Origin: Burkholderiales bacterium
GTDB taxonomy: Bacteria > Pseudomonadota > Gammaproteobacteria > Burkholderiales > Burkholderiaceae_C
Reading direction: 5' to 3'
DNA: 34,161 nucleotides
Assembly (NCBI GenBank): GCA_016213205.1
Contig: JACRAZ010000092.1
Coordinates: 1-34,161, forward strand
Positions 8,151 to 16,764 of the stretch are shown piece after piece. The position numbers and the translations under genes are program-made. The notes beneath the pieces were generated by a model that saw only the letters and a list, made by a program, of their open reading frames with translations, did not search any database and had not been told where the DNA came from. Numbering within the stretch: position 1 is the first letter of the stretch; each line of letters opens with the position of its first letter.

Positions 8151-10499
8151 ATGCTGCGATCGATGTCCAATAGGACGGAGGAAGGACCCATACGATTTGG
8201 AAAGCTGGCCACGTGCGTGTTGGCGCTTGGAATTGCCGCCTGCGGCACCGAAGAGCAGGCACAGGAGGCGCCATCATCGAGTGCGCCAAACACTCACAGA
8301 GTGATGGCGTTGCACAACGACCAGCAGAGCGCGACGCGCGCTTCGGGCCTTGGACCGGCGAGCGATGCCGAGCAATTGCTGAATTTCGCAGAGGCCGGCC
8401 CGTACGGCTCGATCTTTTGGCCGCACTCGACCACTCAAACCTGGGGGCCGTTCAGGTACCGCTACTACCCACGCATCGGTGCCTACTTGGGCGTAGCGGT
8501 GAGTTCCGACCCAAATTACCGCATCGGCGGCGTCTATTTGATGGGCGGGAGATTCGGAGACCAGCCCGCATACATGGGACAACTTGCCGAGTTCATCACA
8601 CCAGACAACGATCTGCCATCAGTGGGTGGCGCGATTTCGCTGTCACCTGGGGTCCTGTCAGCGAATTTCAACGAAGGCTCTGGTCCGCTCCTCCGGGTAA
8701 TAGGCACTTCTAGCGTCCAACTTGGCCCTATGGTCTATGTCGTGATCGAAGACCCAGCGCGTGTCCTCGAACCTCGCCCGCCCGTACTTCAGTTCCTCAC
8801 ATCCGACTCAGTGGCGGCCGAGATCTATGTCAGATCCGACCTTCCGCGTGGGGCCCATCGCGGCGCACTCGTGGTCCACGTCTGCAAAACGCAAGACTGT
8901 TCCTCGGAGTATTCAAGCTCTCCCATCTCGTTGCCCTATCGATTCGGCGTCGTTCGCAGGGATCCGGAGTGCAGATACTCGTCACTTGGCGAAAACCCGC
9001 TCAGAGCCGTGCTGAAGTCGAAAGGTGAGACCGCAAAGTTCACGATTAGGGTCGATTGCCGTTATTGGCCACGTGAGTCGGTGTACTTCAAAGCTTACGA
9101 CCCGGAAGGCCGGGTCAGCGTTTCGCTCGCAAACGCGAGGGCTTCGCAAAGTCAGTCGCTCTTAGAACTCACCGTCGTTGCGCCTGCGGAAGACGGCGTG
9201 TATCGCGGGCGGCTCGAGTTAATGGGTTGTGTCGAGGCCGATTGCCGGGAAGAGGTGATCGTGAGCCGGGGTCAAATCAACTACGTGATCACGCGCGACA
9301 CCCTGACCGACGCATCGATCGGCGCCCAGCCAAGACTATCGGCACTGCAACCCTTGCCTGGCTTAGAGACTTTGGCGCCGGAGCAAGTCAGCGCGCCGCA
9401 TGTCAGGTACGTGCCAGGTGAATTCGACGTATCGAAGTTCAGCCTGCGCTGGGAATGGAATGTGCCCAGAGAAGGGCGGGATTATGCAGCTTCTTGGCTG
9501 CGTCAACCCAGCCTCACAGACGGCGGATTGGCACTGGTAGTTGTCAATATTTCCGATTCTCGGCTCTTGGTGCTTGACGAATCAGATGGCACGGAGCGGT
9601 GGCCAAGGGATGCGTCTGGGAAAAAGGTGGGTCCAAATATAGGTAACCCATTCGCGTCATCGGGCCTCATCATCGCGAGTGCAGGCGATGATAGTAGGCC
9701 AGTTACCCGAGCGTTCGACTCGCGGACCGGTGCGCTGGTGTGGCAGATCGAGCCGGGGTTCCAGCCCAGAATGCAATCCGCTGACAGCCTGTTCGCATAC
9801 CCGTACCAGAACTCTGGTCTCATCGCGAGTTTCGATGCGTTGACCGGCAAGCTGAGGTGGAAAGCCGTTCCATCATTCGCTACCGGGAGCCCCGAGTTGC
9901 TGGCGGTTGCCGGGACGCGTATATACGAATACTATTCTGGGCACCTACAGGTGCGCGATGCCGCAACCGGCAATGAAGTCAGGCGTGGCTGGGTTCCAGG
10001 ATCTGTCCGGCAACCCATCTTTGGGAAGTCGATATCAATCTCCGATAATCTGGTCATTCTCGTCGATGGCGGTCTAGTCGCCATTGACATGACAGACATG
10101 ACCGTCAAATGGCAGCATCGTGACAAAGACTACGTGGGCGGCACTGCTGTGCACGGCAATGTGCTCATTGCCTTGAAGAAGGGGCCCATAGTCGAAGCCC
10201 GCAATCTGGTCGATGGGCGCCTGCTCTGGAGTGTCGAACCCTGGTTCAAGTCTCCCCCTAATCCGTTCAATGAGTTCTCGCTACAGCATTTCCAGAGTCC
10301 ACCGATATTGACCGATAACCTCGTGTTCGTAAGCACCAGCGAAGGCGTGTTTGCAATCTCACGTGACATAGGCAAGGTGTTGTGGTTCTACAGCAAGCCC
10401 GGCAGGCTCGACGTGTCTCGCAACGGCGTGCTGACCATAGCAGACCCGCGATTAGTGGCCGGTGGCGGCGGCCGCGTGACGGCCATCAATCTGCGTTGA
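8151..10499 (+). CDS. Lipoprotein with Ig-like domains and a PQQ-type beta-propeller
   Basis: The product is 782 aa. The N-terminus carries a hydrophobic stretch ending in the lipobox LGIAAC, followed by a Ser/Gln-rich linker, so it is probably a lipoprotein. Its middle has two Ig-like segments, each with a CxxxDC pair (VVHVCKTQDC and ELMGCVEADC). The C-terminal half has about six propeller-like repeats of the type LDxxTGxxxW (for example AFDSRTGALVWQIEPG, SFDALTGKLRWKAVPS, VDGRLLWSVEP), as in PQQ-like beta-propellers. Start 8151 is preferred over GTG 8145 and ATG 8163 because GAGGGAGG lies ten bases upstream. Base composition is clearly lower in GC than all neighbours and codon use is less biased, suggesting horizontal transfer beside the IS. 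The propeller probably binds protein or substrate; PQQ itself need not be bound. Confidence 0.82.
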   Translation: MLRSMSNRTEEGPIRFGKLATCVLALGIAACGTEEQAQEAPSSSAPNTHRVMALHNDQQSATRASGLGPASDAEQLLNFAEAGPYGSIFWPHSTTQTWGPFRYRYYPRIGAYLGVAVSSDPNYRIGGVYLMGGRFGDQPAYMGQLAEFITPDNDLPSVGGAISLSPGVLSANFNEGSGPLLRVIGTSSVQLGPMVYVVIEDPARVLEPRPPVLQFLTSDSVAAEIYVRSDLPRGAHRGALVVHVCKTQDCSSEYSSSPISLPYRFGVVRRDPECRYSSLGENPLRAVLKSKGETAKFTIRVDCRYWPRESVYFKAYDPEGRVSVSLANARASQSQSLLELTVVAPAEDGVYRGRLELMGCVEADCREEVIVSRGQINYVITRDTLTDASIGAQPRLSALQPLPGLETLAPEQVSAPHVRYVPGEFDVSKFSLRWEWNVPREGRDYAASWLRQPSLTDGGLALVVVNISDSRLLVLDESDGTERWPRDASGKKVGPNIGNPFASSGLIIASAGDDSRPVTRAFDSRTGALVWQIEPGFQPRMQSADSLFAYPYQNSGLIASFDALTGKLRWKAVPSFATGSPELLAVAGTRIYEYYSGHLQVRDAATGNEVRRGWVPGSVRQPIFGKSISISDNLVILVDGGLVAIDMTDMTVKWQHRDKDYVGGTAVHGNVLIALKKGPIVEARNLVDGRLLWSVEPWFKSPPNPFNEFSLQHFQSPPILTDNLVFVSTSEGVFAISRDIGKVLWFYSKPGRLDVSRNGVLTIADPRLVAGGGGRVTAINLR

Positions 10500-10788
10500 T
10501 CGGGACCGGTGCCGACTGGCTGTGAATGAACTGCTTAAGAGCCGCAAGCTGAAGCAGCGCGAGATTGCCGTACTTCTTGGGGTGCCATAGCCCAAGGTCT
10601 CTGCGCTGAAGAACCGCTATCGCGTAGTACAGAGCGACGCAACAGGTCGTTCAACTGGAGCGGCAGCATGGAGCTTGATCTATGCCGTTTTTGTCGTCTA
10701 TCCAGCATCACGCGAAAATGTCGCCTTGTTGCTGTCGGCATGTCACGTTGGCGATAGAGCTGGGAGCCTGAATAGGCATGACCGCGTC
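10500..10788. other. Region with an XRE gene relic and no intact gene
   Basis: About 290 bases between the lipoprotein stop and the EamA transporter start. The first 120 bases hold the helix-turn-helix relic described separately. The rest (about 10640-10788) has no recognisable coding content, although the transporter's frame stays open through it. A tiny ATG ACC GCG TCA TGA frame at 10778 overlaps the transporter start. Confidence 0.6.
10522..10635 (+). pseudogene. Relic of an XRE/HigA-like helix-turn-helix gene
   Basis: Reading from the GTG at 10522 gives VNELLKSRKLKQREIAVLLG, then VP, a TAG stop at 10588-10590, and PKVSALKN. This is the helix-turn-helix pattern of XRE-family regulators of the HigA antitoxin type, where the stop position is normally Gln (CAG to TAG, one base). 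The start of the domain is missing or merges into the end of the lipoprotein gene, and the usual C-terminal part is not recognisable. No partner toxin is present. It is therefore a decayed fragment, probably of a toxin-antitoxin or phage regulator. The domain recognition is by eye. Confidence 0.55.
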
Positions 10789-11757
10789 ATGACCATCGGC
10801 ACCCTGTTCGCCCTGGCCGCCGGCCTGATGTGGGGCCTGGTCTTCATTGGCCCGCTGCTGCTGCCCGAGTACCCAGCGGCGCTGCAATCCTTTGGCCGCT
10901 ATCTCGCCTTCGGCCTGATCGCGCTGCCGCTGGCCTGGGCCGACCGTGCCCGGCTGGCCCAGCTCACGCGGGCCGATTGGGTGGAGGCGGCCAAGCTCGG
11001 GCTGGTGGGCAACATCGTCTACTACCTGTTCCTGGCCAGCGCCATCCAGCGCGCCGGCGGGCCGCTGCCCACGATGATCATCGGCACGCTGCCGGTGGTG
11101 ATCGCCATCGTCTCGAACCGGCGCGACGCCGCGCGCGACGGGCGGCTGCGCTGGCGCGCGCTGGGGCCTTCGCTGCTGCTCATCGGCGCGGGCATCGGCT
11201 GCGTCAACCAGGTGGAGCTGGCGCAGCTGCGCGCCAACCAGCACGCTGATTTCGGGCGTTATGCGGTCGGCGCCGTGCTGGCCGTGGGCGCCGTGGCCTG
11301 CTGGACCTGGTACCCGATCCGCAATGCCGACTGGCTGCGCGCCCACCCCGACCGCAGCCCGCGCGCCTGGTCCACCGCGCAGGGCCTGGCCACGCTGCCG
11401 ATGGCGCTGGCGGGCTACCTGGCCTGGCTGGCCTGGGCCGCGGCCACCGAGCTGCCGTTTGCGCTGCCGGCCGGGCCGCGGCCGGCGGCCTTCATCGGGC
11501 TGATGTTCGCGATCGGCCTGTTCGCCTCGTGGCTGGGCACGCTGTGCTGGAACGAGGCCAGCCAGCGCCTGCCCACCACGCTGGCGGGGCAGCTCATCGT
11601 GTTCGAAACCCTCTCGGCGTTGGCCTACGCCTTCGTGCTGCGGGCGCAGGTGCCGGGCGGCCTCACGCTGGCGGGCATCGCGCTGCTGGTGGTGGGGGTG
11701 GCCTGGGCCCTGCGCGCGCGCCCCGAGCCGCTGGCCGCGGAAGGCCACGCCGGCTGA
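10789..11757 (+). CDS. EamA/DMT family transporter
   Basis: The 322-aa protein has about ten hydrophobic segments and the two-fold repeated layout of EamA-type drug/metabolite transporters; it starts MTIGTLFALAAGLMWGLVFI, typical of the first helix. The second half includes a GLFASWLGTLCWNEASQRLP loop and a final helix LTLAGIALLVVGVAWALRAR. The start at 10789 is chosen because it falls at the first helix; upstream in-frame codons encode no plausible membrane segment. It is an inner-membrane exporter or importer of small metabolites; the substrate cannot be told from sequence. GC content returns to the chromosomal level here, marking the edge of the lower-GC stretch. Confidence 0.85.
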   Translation: MTIGTLFALAAGLMWGLVFIGPLLLPEYPAALQSFGRYLAFGLIALPLAWADRARLAQLTRADWVEAAKLGLVGNIVYYLFLASAIQRAGGPLPTMIIGTLPVVIAIVSNRRDAARDGRLRWRALGPSLLLIGAGIGCVNQVELAQLRANQHADFGRYAVGAVLAVGAVACWTWYPIRNADWLRAHPDRSPRAWSTAQGLATLPMALAGYLAWLAWAAATELPFALPAGPRPAAFIGLMFAIGLFASWLGTLCWNEASQRLPTTLAGQLIVFETLSALAYAFVLRAQVPGGLTLAGIALLVVGVAWALRARPEPLAAEGHAG

Positions 11758-11854
11758 GCGTCGGCGCGGCGGGCGCAATCGTTCACAGGCCGGCTTCAGC
11801 GACGGCTGTCGCGTGCACAATCTCGCGCACGGCAGTACCCCCCATGCAGTTCCC

Positions 11855-12430
11855 ATGTCGTCGATCACCGAGTTGCTGATCCGTTCGTCCGACGGCCAGG
11901 CCGCGGCCTTGCAGGAGCTCTATGCCCGGCTGTACCCGGACATCAAGCGCGTGGCGCGCTCGCGGCTGGCGCAGGCCGGCGGGGTGTCGGGGCTGAACAC
12001 CACCGCGCTGGTGCACGAGGGCTTCCTGCGCATGGCCGAACAGGAAGGCCTGCAGGGCAGCTCGCGCGGCCAGTTCTTCGCCTACGTGGGCCAGGTGCTG
12101 CGCTCGGTGGTGATCGACTTCCTGCGCGCCCAGGGGCGCGACAAGCGCGGCGGCGAGGCCGTGCTGGTCACGCTGTCGGCCGCCGAGGCCGAGCCGGCCG
12201 CGCTGTCCTCGGCCACCGACATGCTGGCGATCGACCGCGCACTGGCCCGCATGTGCGAGATCGACGTGCCGCTGTACGAGCTGATCGAGATGCAGGCCTT
12301 CGCCGGCCTCTCGATCGCCGAGCTGGCCGAGCTGCGCGGCGTCTCCACCCGCACGATCAACCGCGACCTGATCAAGGCCCGCGCCTTGCTGCAGGAGCTG
12401 ATGGGCGACGCGCCCAGCACCACGTACTGA
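11855..12430 (+). CDS. ECF sigma factor paired with a Ser/Thr kinase
   Basis: The 191-aa protein is an ECF sigma factor. Region 2 spans roughly residues 10-95 (NTTALVHEGFLRM, QVLRSVVIDFLRAQGRDKRGG) and region 4 roughly 125-182 (LAELRGVSTRTINRDLIKAR, a helix-turn-helix). Its wording matches the subfamily of sigma factors encoded next to Ser/Thr kinases. The start at 11855 is preferred to GTG 11813, which would add 14 unconserved residues; neither has a strong ribosome binding site. The kinase gene begins 27 bases after the stop, so the two form an operon. In characterised systems of this kind (EcfP-type in Vibrio and Xanthomonas) the kinase activates the sigma factor by phosphorylating a Thr in region 2; T49/T50 here are candidates by inference. 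No anti-sigma factor is nearby, which fits. Confidence 0.9.
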   Translation: MSSITELLIRSSDGQAAALQELYARLYPDIKRVARSRLAQAGGVSGLNTTALVHEGFLRMAEQEGLQGSSRGQFFAYVGQVLRSVVIDFLRAQGRDKRGGEAVLVTLSAAEAEPAALSSATDMLAIDRALARMCEIDVPLYELIEMQAFAGLSIAELAELRGVSTRTINRDLIKARALLQELMGDAPSTTY

Positions 12431-12457
12431 ACCACGCCCGGCCCAGGCAGGAACCGG

Positions 12458-15367
12458 ATGGACCGCACCCGCTGGCAGCAGCTCTCCGACCTGCTTGACG
12501 AAGCGCTGGCCCTGCCGCCGGCCGGGCGCCCGGCCTGGCTGGCCACGCTGGCCGAGCGCGACGCCGAGCTCGGCGCGCAGGTGCAGCGCATGCTCAAGCA
12601 GGCCGATGCCGAGATGACCGAGCCGGTGGGGCCCGAGTTCGGCCAATGGCTGGGCCAGGCGCTGAACCAGCCGCAGACCATCAGCTTCACCGCGCCGGCG
12701 GTGGCCGGCCAGCGCTGCGGCGCCTGGGAGCTGCTGCACAAGATCGGCGAGGGCGGCATGGGCCAGGTGTGGCTCGCGCGGCGCGCCGACGGCCTGTACG
12801 AGGCGCAGGCCGCGATCAAGCTGCTGCGCAGCGACGTGCCGGCCACCAGCCTGGCGGCGCGCTTCGCACGCGAACGTGCGGTGCTCGCACGGCTGAACCA
12901 CCCGGCCATCGCCCGCCTGCTGGATGCCGGCATCGAGGGCGGCCGCGCCTTCCTGGTGCTCGAGCATGTGGACGGCCACAGCCTGGCCGAGCATGTGCGC
13001 GACCACTGCCCCACGGTGGCCGAGCGCGTGCGGCTGATGATCCGCATCGCCGAGGGCGTGGAGCATGCGCATGCGCAGCTCATCGTGCACCGCGACCTCA
13101 AGCCCAGCAACGTGCTGGTCACCGCGGCGGGCGACCCCAAGCTGCTGGACTTCGGCATCGCCGGCGTGTTGGATGCCGAGGGCCAGGCCGGCGACGCGCA
13201 GCTCACGCGCCAGCTGGGCCGGCTGATGACCCCGGCCTATGCCGCGCCCGAGCAGGTGAAGGGCGACCCCATCGGCACCGCGGCCGACGTGTTCTCGCTC
13301 AGCGTGATGCTGTTCGAGCTGCTCAGCGGCGAGCTGCCGTTTGCGCCGCGCGGCAGCGAGCGCACCGCGCTCGAGCACGCCTTGCTGCACAAGGAAGCCC
13401 GGCGCCTGACCCAGACCCGCCCCGGGCGCATGCGCGCGCGCCCGGCGGCGCGCACCGCCGGTGCCGGCCCAGCGCCGAGCACGCTGCCGCCCGACCCCGC
13501 CGAGGCCGCCACGCCGCTGCCGCCGCCCAGCGATTTCCGCCGCGTGCGGGGCGACCTGGAGGCGGTGGTGGCCAAGGGCCTGCGCAAGCAGCCGGCCGAA
13601 CGCTATGGCAGCGTGCGCGCGCTGATCCTCGACCTGGAGCGCTGGCTCAGCCACCGTCCGGTGAGCGTGCGGCGGGATGACTGGCGGCACCAGGCCGGGC
13701 TCTGGCTGCGCCGCAATGCGCTGGTGGCGGCCACCGCCGGCGGCGTGGCCATCGCGCTGCTGGCCGGGCTGGCCGCCACCAGCTGGCAGTGGCGCCGGGC
13801 GGAAGCGGCGGCGCACCAGTCCGACCAGGTCACGCAGTACCTGAGCGAGCTGCTGGCCTCGGCCAGCCCCGACCGCCACGGCGGCCAGCCCCCCACCGTG
13901 ATGGCGCTGCTCGAGGCCAGCCGTGCCGAGCTGGGCCAGCGTTTCGCCGACGACCCCGACACCCTGCTGCGCCTGCAGCAGGTGCTGATCGACACCTACC
14001 ACGCACTGAACCGCTTCGACATCGCCATCCCGCTGGCCGAGCAACGGCTGGCGCTGGCCCGCCGCGAGCAAGGGCCCGATGCCGAGGAGACCCGCGCCGC
14101 CCAGGTGAGCCTGGCGCGCGCTTACCTCGCGGTGCAGGCCCCGGCGCGCGTGGTGGCGCTGCTGGCCGAGCGGGTGGCCGCGCACGACCGGCGCGACAGC
14201 GCCGAGCTGCGCTCCAACCTGCTGTTCATGCTGGGGGTGTCACAGGCGCAGCTGGGCCGCACCGACGAGTCCCAGCGCACGCTCGACGAAGCCTGGGTCC
14301 TGGTGCGCCAGCAGCACCGGCCGGAGGATTTCGAGACCATCTTCTTCGCCAACTACCTGGCCATCCTGCGCCTCGCCCAGGGCCGCCTGGGTGAGGCGGA
14401 GTCGCTGCTCGCGGCCACGCAACCGCACTGGGACAAGGCGCCCAAGCACTACCTGCGCTTCGTGCTGGTGCTGCGGCGCGGGCTGCTGGCCGCACGCCAG
14501 CGGCTCGGCCGCTACGAGGGCCTGGACGCCCAGGCCCAGGCCCTGCAGACCGACATGGACGCCCTGCTCGGCCGCGGCAACGACATGGCCGTGGCGCTGG
14601 TGAACGAGCGCGCGCGCTGGTTGATCGAGCAAGGCCAGGCCACCCGGGCGCTGGCCCTGCAAAGCGAGGCCGAGCAGCGCCTGCAGGCCGTCGGCGTCAC
14701 CCACGGCTTCGTGCGGGTGCCGATGGCCGCGCAGCGGCTGCTGGCCCAGGTGCTGGCCGGCCGCATCGAGCGGGCGGCCGCGTTGCAGCAGGTGCGCGAA
14801 ACGCTGGAGGCCATCGAGCGCGAGCCGGTGCTGGGGGGGCAGCGGCGCAGTGATGCCTGGCTGGCCCTGGCCCAGGTGGCCCTGGCCGAGAGCGAGCCCT
14901 GGCTGGCCGCCCAGGTGCTGGAGCGGGTGCGCACCGATGCCGAGGCCAGCCTGGCCACCAACCAGGCGCTGGCCGGCCGGCTGGCCGTGCTGGACAGCGC
15001 GCTGCTGCGCCTGCAGGGCAACGCAGCGGCCAGCCGCGAGCGCCTGCAGCAGCGCCTGGCGCAAGTGGACGGCTGGAGCGAGCCGCGTGTGATGCCGGCC
15101 TGGCAGGTGCGGCTGGAGCTGGCCTGCACCCAGTGGCGCCTGGGCGACCTTGCCGCCGCTGCCGCCACGCTGAAGGCCGCGGATGCACGCCGGCCGGCGC
15201 AACTGCCCGCGGGCCACCCCTACGACGCCGCCCGCCAGGCGCTGGGCCTGCGGCTGGCCGCCTCCGGGGCAGACACCGAGGCCTGGCGCCAGGCCTGGCA
15301 GGCGGTGGAACAGGCCTGGCAGCGCCCGCCCGGCCGCGTGCAGGCGGCCGGCTGCGGGCTGCTGTAG
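12458..15367 (+). CDS. Transmembrane Ser/Thr protein kinase with C-terminal helical repeats
   Basis: The 969-aa protein has a Hanks-type kinase domain at about residues 90-400: glycine loop IGEGGMG (96-102), Lys121 in AAIKLL, HRDLKPSN (211-218), DFG (231-233) and APE (263-265). An Ala/Pro-rich insert lies at about 325-355. One membrane helix follows at about 421-441, then about 520 residues of Ala/Leu-rich helices that look like TPR repeats and may be periplasmic. A roughly 80-residue N-terminal extension (RWQQLSDLLDEALALP) is typical of kinases found with ECF sigma factors. All catalytic residues appear intact. The start is backed by AGGAA a few bases upstream and by operon spacing to the sigma gene. 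It probably senses a signal through the repeat domain and acts on the adjacent sigma factor. Confidence 0.92.
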   Translation: MDRTRWQQLSDLLDEALALPPAGRPAWLATLAERDAELGAQVQRMLKQADAEMTEPVGPEFGQWLGQALNQPQTISFTAPAVAGQRCGAWELLHKIGEGGMGQVWLARRADGLYEAQAAIKLLRSDVPATSLAARFARERAVLARLNHPAIARLLDAGIEGGRAFLVLEHVDGHSLAEHVRDHCPTVAERVRLMIRIAEGVEHAHAQLIVHRDLKPSNVLVTAAGDPKLLDFGIAGVLDAEGQAGDAQLTRQLGRLMTPAYAAPEQVKGDPIGTAADVFSLSVMLFELLSGELPFAPRGSERTALEHALLHKEARRLTQTRPGRMRARPAARTAGAGPAPSTLPPDPAEAATPLPPPSDFRRVRGDLEAVVAKGLRKQPAERYGSVRALILDLERWLSHRPVSVRRDDWRHQAGLWLRRNALVAATAGGVAIALLAGLAATSWQWRRAEAAAHQSDQVTQYLSELLASASPDRHGGQPPTVMALLEASRAELGQRFADDPDTLLRLQQVLIDTYHALNRFDIAIPLAEQRLALARREQGPDAEETRAAQVSLARAYLAVQAPARVVALLAERVAAHDRRDSAELRSNLLFMLGVSQAQLGRTDESQRTLDEAWVLVRQQHRPEDFETIFFANYLAILRLAQGRLGEAESLLAATQPHWDKAPKHYLRFVLVLRRGLLAARQRLGRYEGLDAQAQALQTDMDALLGRGNDMAVALVNERARWLIEQGQATRALALQSEAEQRLQAVGVTHGFVRVPMAAQRLLAQVLAGRIERAAALQQVRETLEAIEREPVLGGQRRSDAWLALAQVALAESEPWLAAQVLERVRTDAEASLATNQALAGRLAVLDSALLRLQGNAAASRERLQQRLAQVDGWSEPRVMPAWQVRLELACTQWRLGDLAAAAATLKAADARRPAQLPAGHPYDAARQALGLRLAASGADTEAWRQAWQAVEQAWQRPPGRVQAAGCGLL

Positions 15368-15458
15368 CCGCGCCGCCGCTCCGCGGCCGGGCATCCAGGT
15401 GGATTGCCGGTACAGGGCCCGTTCCTCGGCCAGCGTCTGGGCGAAGGCCGGCCCTGGT

Positions 15459-16010
15459 TCAGTGCGTCCAGCTGGCACCCATCGCCGTGAAGCGCTGGCG
15501 CAGCTGCGAGCGTGCGCGCGACACCCGGCTGCGCACGGTGCCCACCGGCACGTCCAGCCGGGCGGCGGCGTCTTCGTACGACAGCTCGTCCAGCGACACC
15601 AGCATCAGCACCTCGCGCATGTCGTCGCCCAGGTCGGCCAGCTCGCGCTGCAGCAGCTGCATCTGCTGGTCCAGCGTGAGCTGCTGCTCCGGGTTCGGGC
15701 CATGGCCGGGCAGCTCGGCCAGCGCGTCCTCGTCCTCGAAGCGGTACTGGCGCTGCGGTGCGCGCGAGAGGTGGTTGCGCACCAGGTTCATCGCGATGCC
15801 GTACAACCAGGTCGAGAGCTGCGATTCACCGCGCCATTCGGCATAACCCAGCGCCGCCTCGACGAAGGCCTGCTGCGCGATGTCTTCGGCCTCGGTGGCG
15901 TCGCCGATGCGGCGCAGCACGAAGCGGTACAGGCGTTCCTGGTGTTCGGCCACCAGCTGGTTGAACACGAGGTCGGTGGCGTGGCGGGTGGCGTGCAGCG
16001 CGGTGGTCAT
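15459..16010 (-). CDS. RpoE-like ECF sigma factor
   Basis: The 183-aa protein is an ECF sigma factor. Region 2 is at about residues 20-90 (AEDIAQQAFVEAALGYAEWR, WLYGIAMNLVRNHLSR) and region 4 at about 115-172 (LDELSYEDAAARLDVPVGTV then RSRVSRARSQLRQR). The start at 16010 has AAGGA nine bases upstream; the frame is open further upstream without homology. It is convergent with the kinase gene, and no anti-sigma gene is adjacent, so its control is not evident. It is a different ECF group from the 11855 sigma factor. The acidic Gly/Pro linker between the domains is of ordinary length. Confidence 0.92.
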   Translation of the reverse strand: MTTALHATRHATDLVFNQLVAEHQERLYRFVLRRIGDATEAEDIAQQAFVEAALGYAEWRGESQLSTWLYGIAMNLVRNHLSRAPQRQYRFEDEDALAELPGHGPNPEQQLTLDQQMQLLQRELADLGDDMREVLMLVSLDELSYEDAAARLDVPVGTVRSRVSRARSQLRQRFTAMGASWTH

Positions 16011-16160
16011 GGTGTGCGTCCTTGAGGTGCGGGTCTTGAGTGAACAGACGCCGCGCCCGCTGCCCGAGCGACACCGTTGGTGACCTTTTCCGCTTTGCGG
16101 CCCCGCGTTCGCGGGGGCGGGCTTTCCCCGGGGAGAGGCGGGCCTGGCTCGCCCTCGCCC

Positions 16161-16178
16161 AGCGGCCTGCAGGCCGCT
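16161..16178. repeat. 18-bp perfect palindrome
   Basis: AGCGGCCTGCAGGCCGCT is a perfect palindrome between the terminator at 16193-16215 and the sigma factor gene. It may be an operator or a second hairpin; nothing identifies a binding protein. Confidence 0.4.
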
Positions 16179-16192
16179 GGCCGGCCGGGCAG

Positions 16193-16215
16193 CAAAAAGG
16201 CGCCCGACGGCGCCT
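16193..16215 (-). terminator. Rho-independent terminator of the 16241-16558 gene
   Basis: On the minus strand, AGGCGCC-GTCG-GGCGCCT forms a perfect 7-bp stem with a 4-nt loop followed by a run of five T. It begins 25 bases after the stop codon of the small minus-strand gene. It also separates that gene from the sigma factor gene downstream. Confidence 0.85.
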
Positions 16216-16240
16216 GTGGGGGGGTGTGCGGGGCGAGGGC

Positions 16241-16558
16241 TCAGGGCTGTTCGAGCGTGTTGCCGTTCAGGTGGCCCACCATCAGCACCACCACGCCGTT
16301 GCTGAAGCCCTGCGCGAAGAAGATGCGCCAGTGGCCGCTGATCGGCGTTTCGTAGACCACGTTGTTGGCCGTCTGCGGGTTGCCGCAGGCATTGCGGATC
16401 GCACCGCGCGCGGCGTTCGAGACGATGGGGGTCTGGCCGTTGAACACGGTGAGCTGGCGCAGCTCGGCCAGCCGGGCGTTGATCGCATTGCGCAGGGCGG
16501 CCAGCGCGGCGCTGCGGGACTTCTGTTGCGAGAACTTGGTGGTTTCGTAGAGGGCCAT
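16241..16558 (-). CDS. Small protein of unknown function
   Basis: The 105-aa protein (start MALYETTKFSQQKSRSAALA) is not recognised. It has an amphipathic, Arg/Ala-rich N-terminal half (SRSAALAALRNAINARLAEL) and a beta-rich C-terminal half (HWRIFFAQGFSNGVVVLMVGH) that vaguely recalls the last strands of RelE/ParE-fold proteins, without enough similarity to call it a toxin. No signal peptide or membrane segment is seen. The start has GGAG nine bases upstream and the gene ends in a clear terminator 25 bases after its stop, so it is likely to be real and expressed. It lies 206 bases downstream of glcF and 230 bases upstream of the ECF sigma gene on the same strand. Confidence 0.7.
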   Translation of the reverse strand: MALYETTKFSQQKSRSAALAALRNAINARLAELRQLTVFNGQTPIVSNAARGAIRNACGNPQTANNVVYETPISGHWRIFFAQGFSNGVVVLMVGHLNGNTLEQP

Positions 16559-16764
16559 GGCGTGTTGCTCCGTGCAGGGTGGGTGGGGGATACCGGGACA
16601 GACGCCGCCGCCCGCGTGGCAACGACACGCAGGCGGCGCCGGCAGTGAAGAATTGCACGAAGCGCATGCCCCGCCGAGCGAACCATGGCACTCGCGGCGG
16701 TTGTCATCCTGCACAGCGGGTTGCCGGCCGCGCGCGGGGCGGCGGCCCGGCCACGGCCCGGGAA

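Noticed and set aside
15413..15456. Inverted repeat CAGGGCC/GGCCCTG between the kinase and ECF genes as a terminator
   Set aside because: The loop is 30 nt and there is no T-tract; in GC-rich DNA a 7-bp match of this kind is expected by chance.
15133..16025. Plus-strand frames running over the kinase end and opposite the ECF sigma gene
   Set aside because: They are antisense to a clear sigma factor and carry no recognisable domain.
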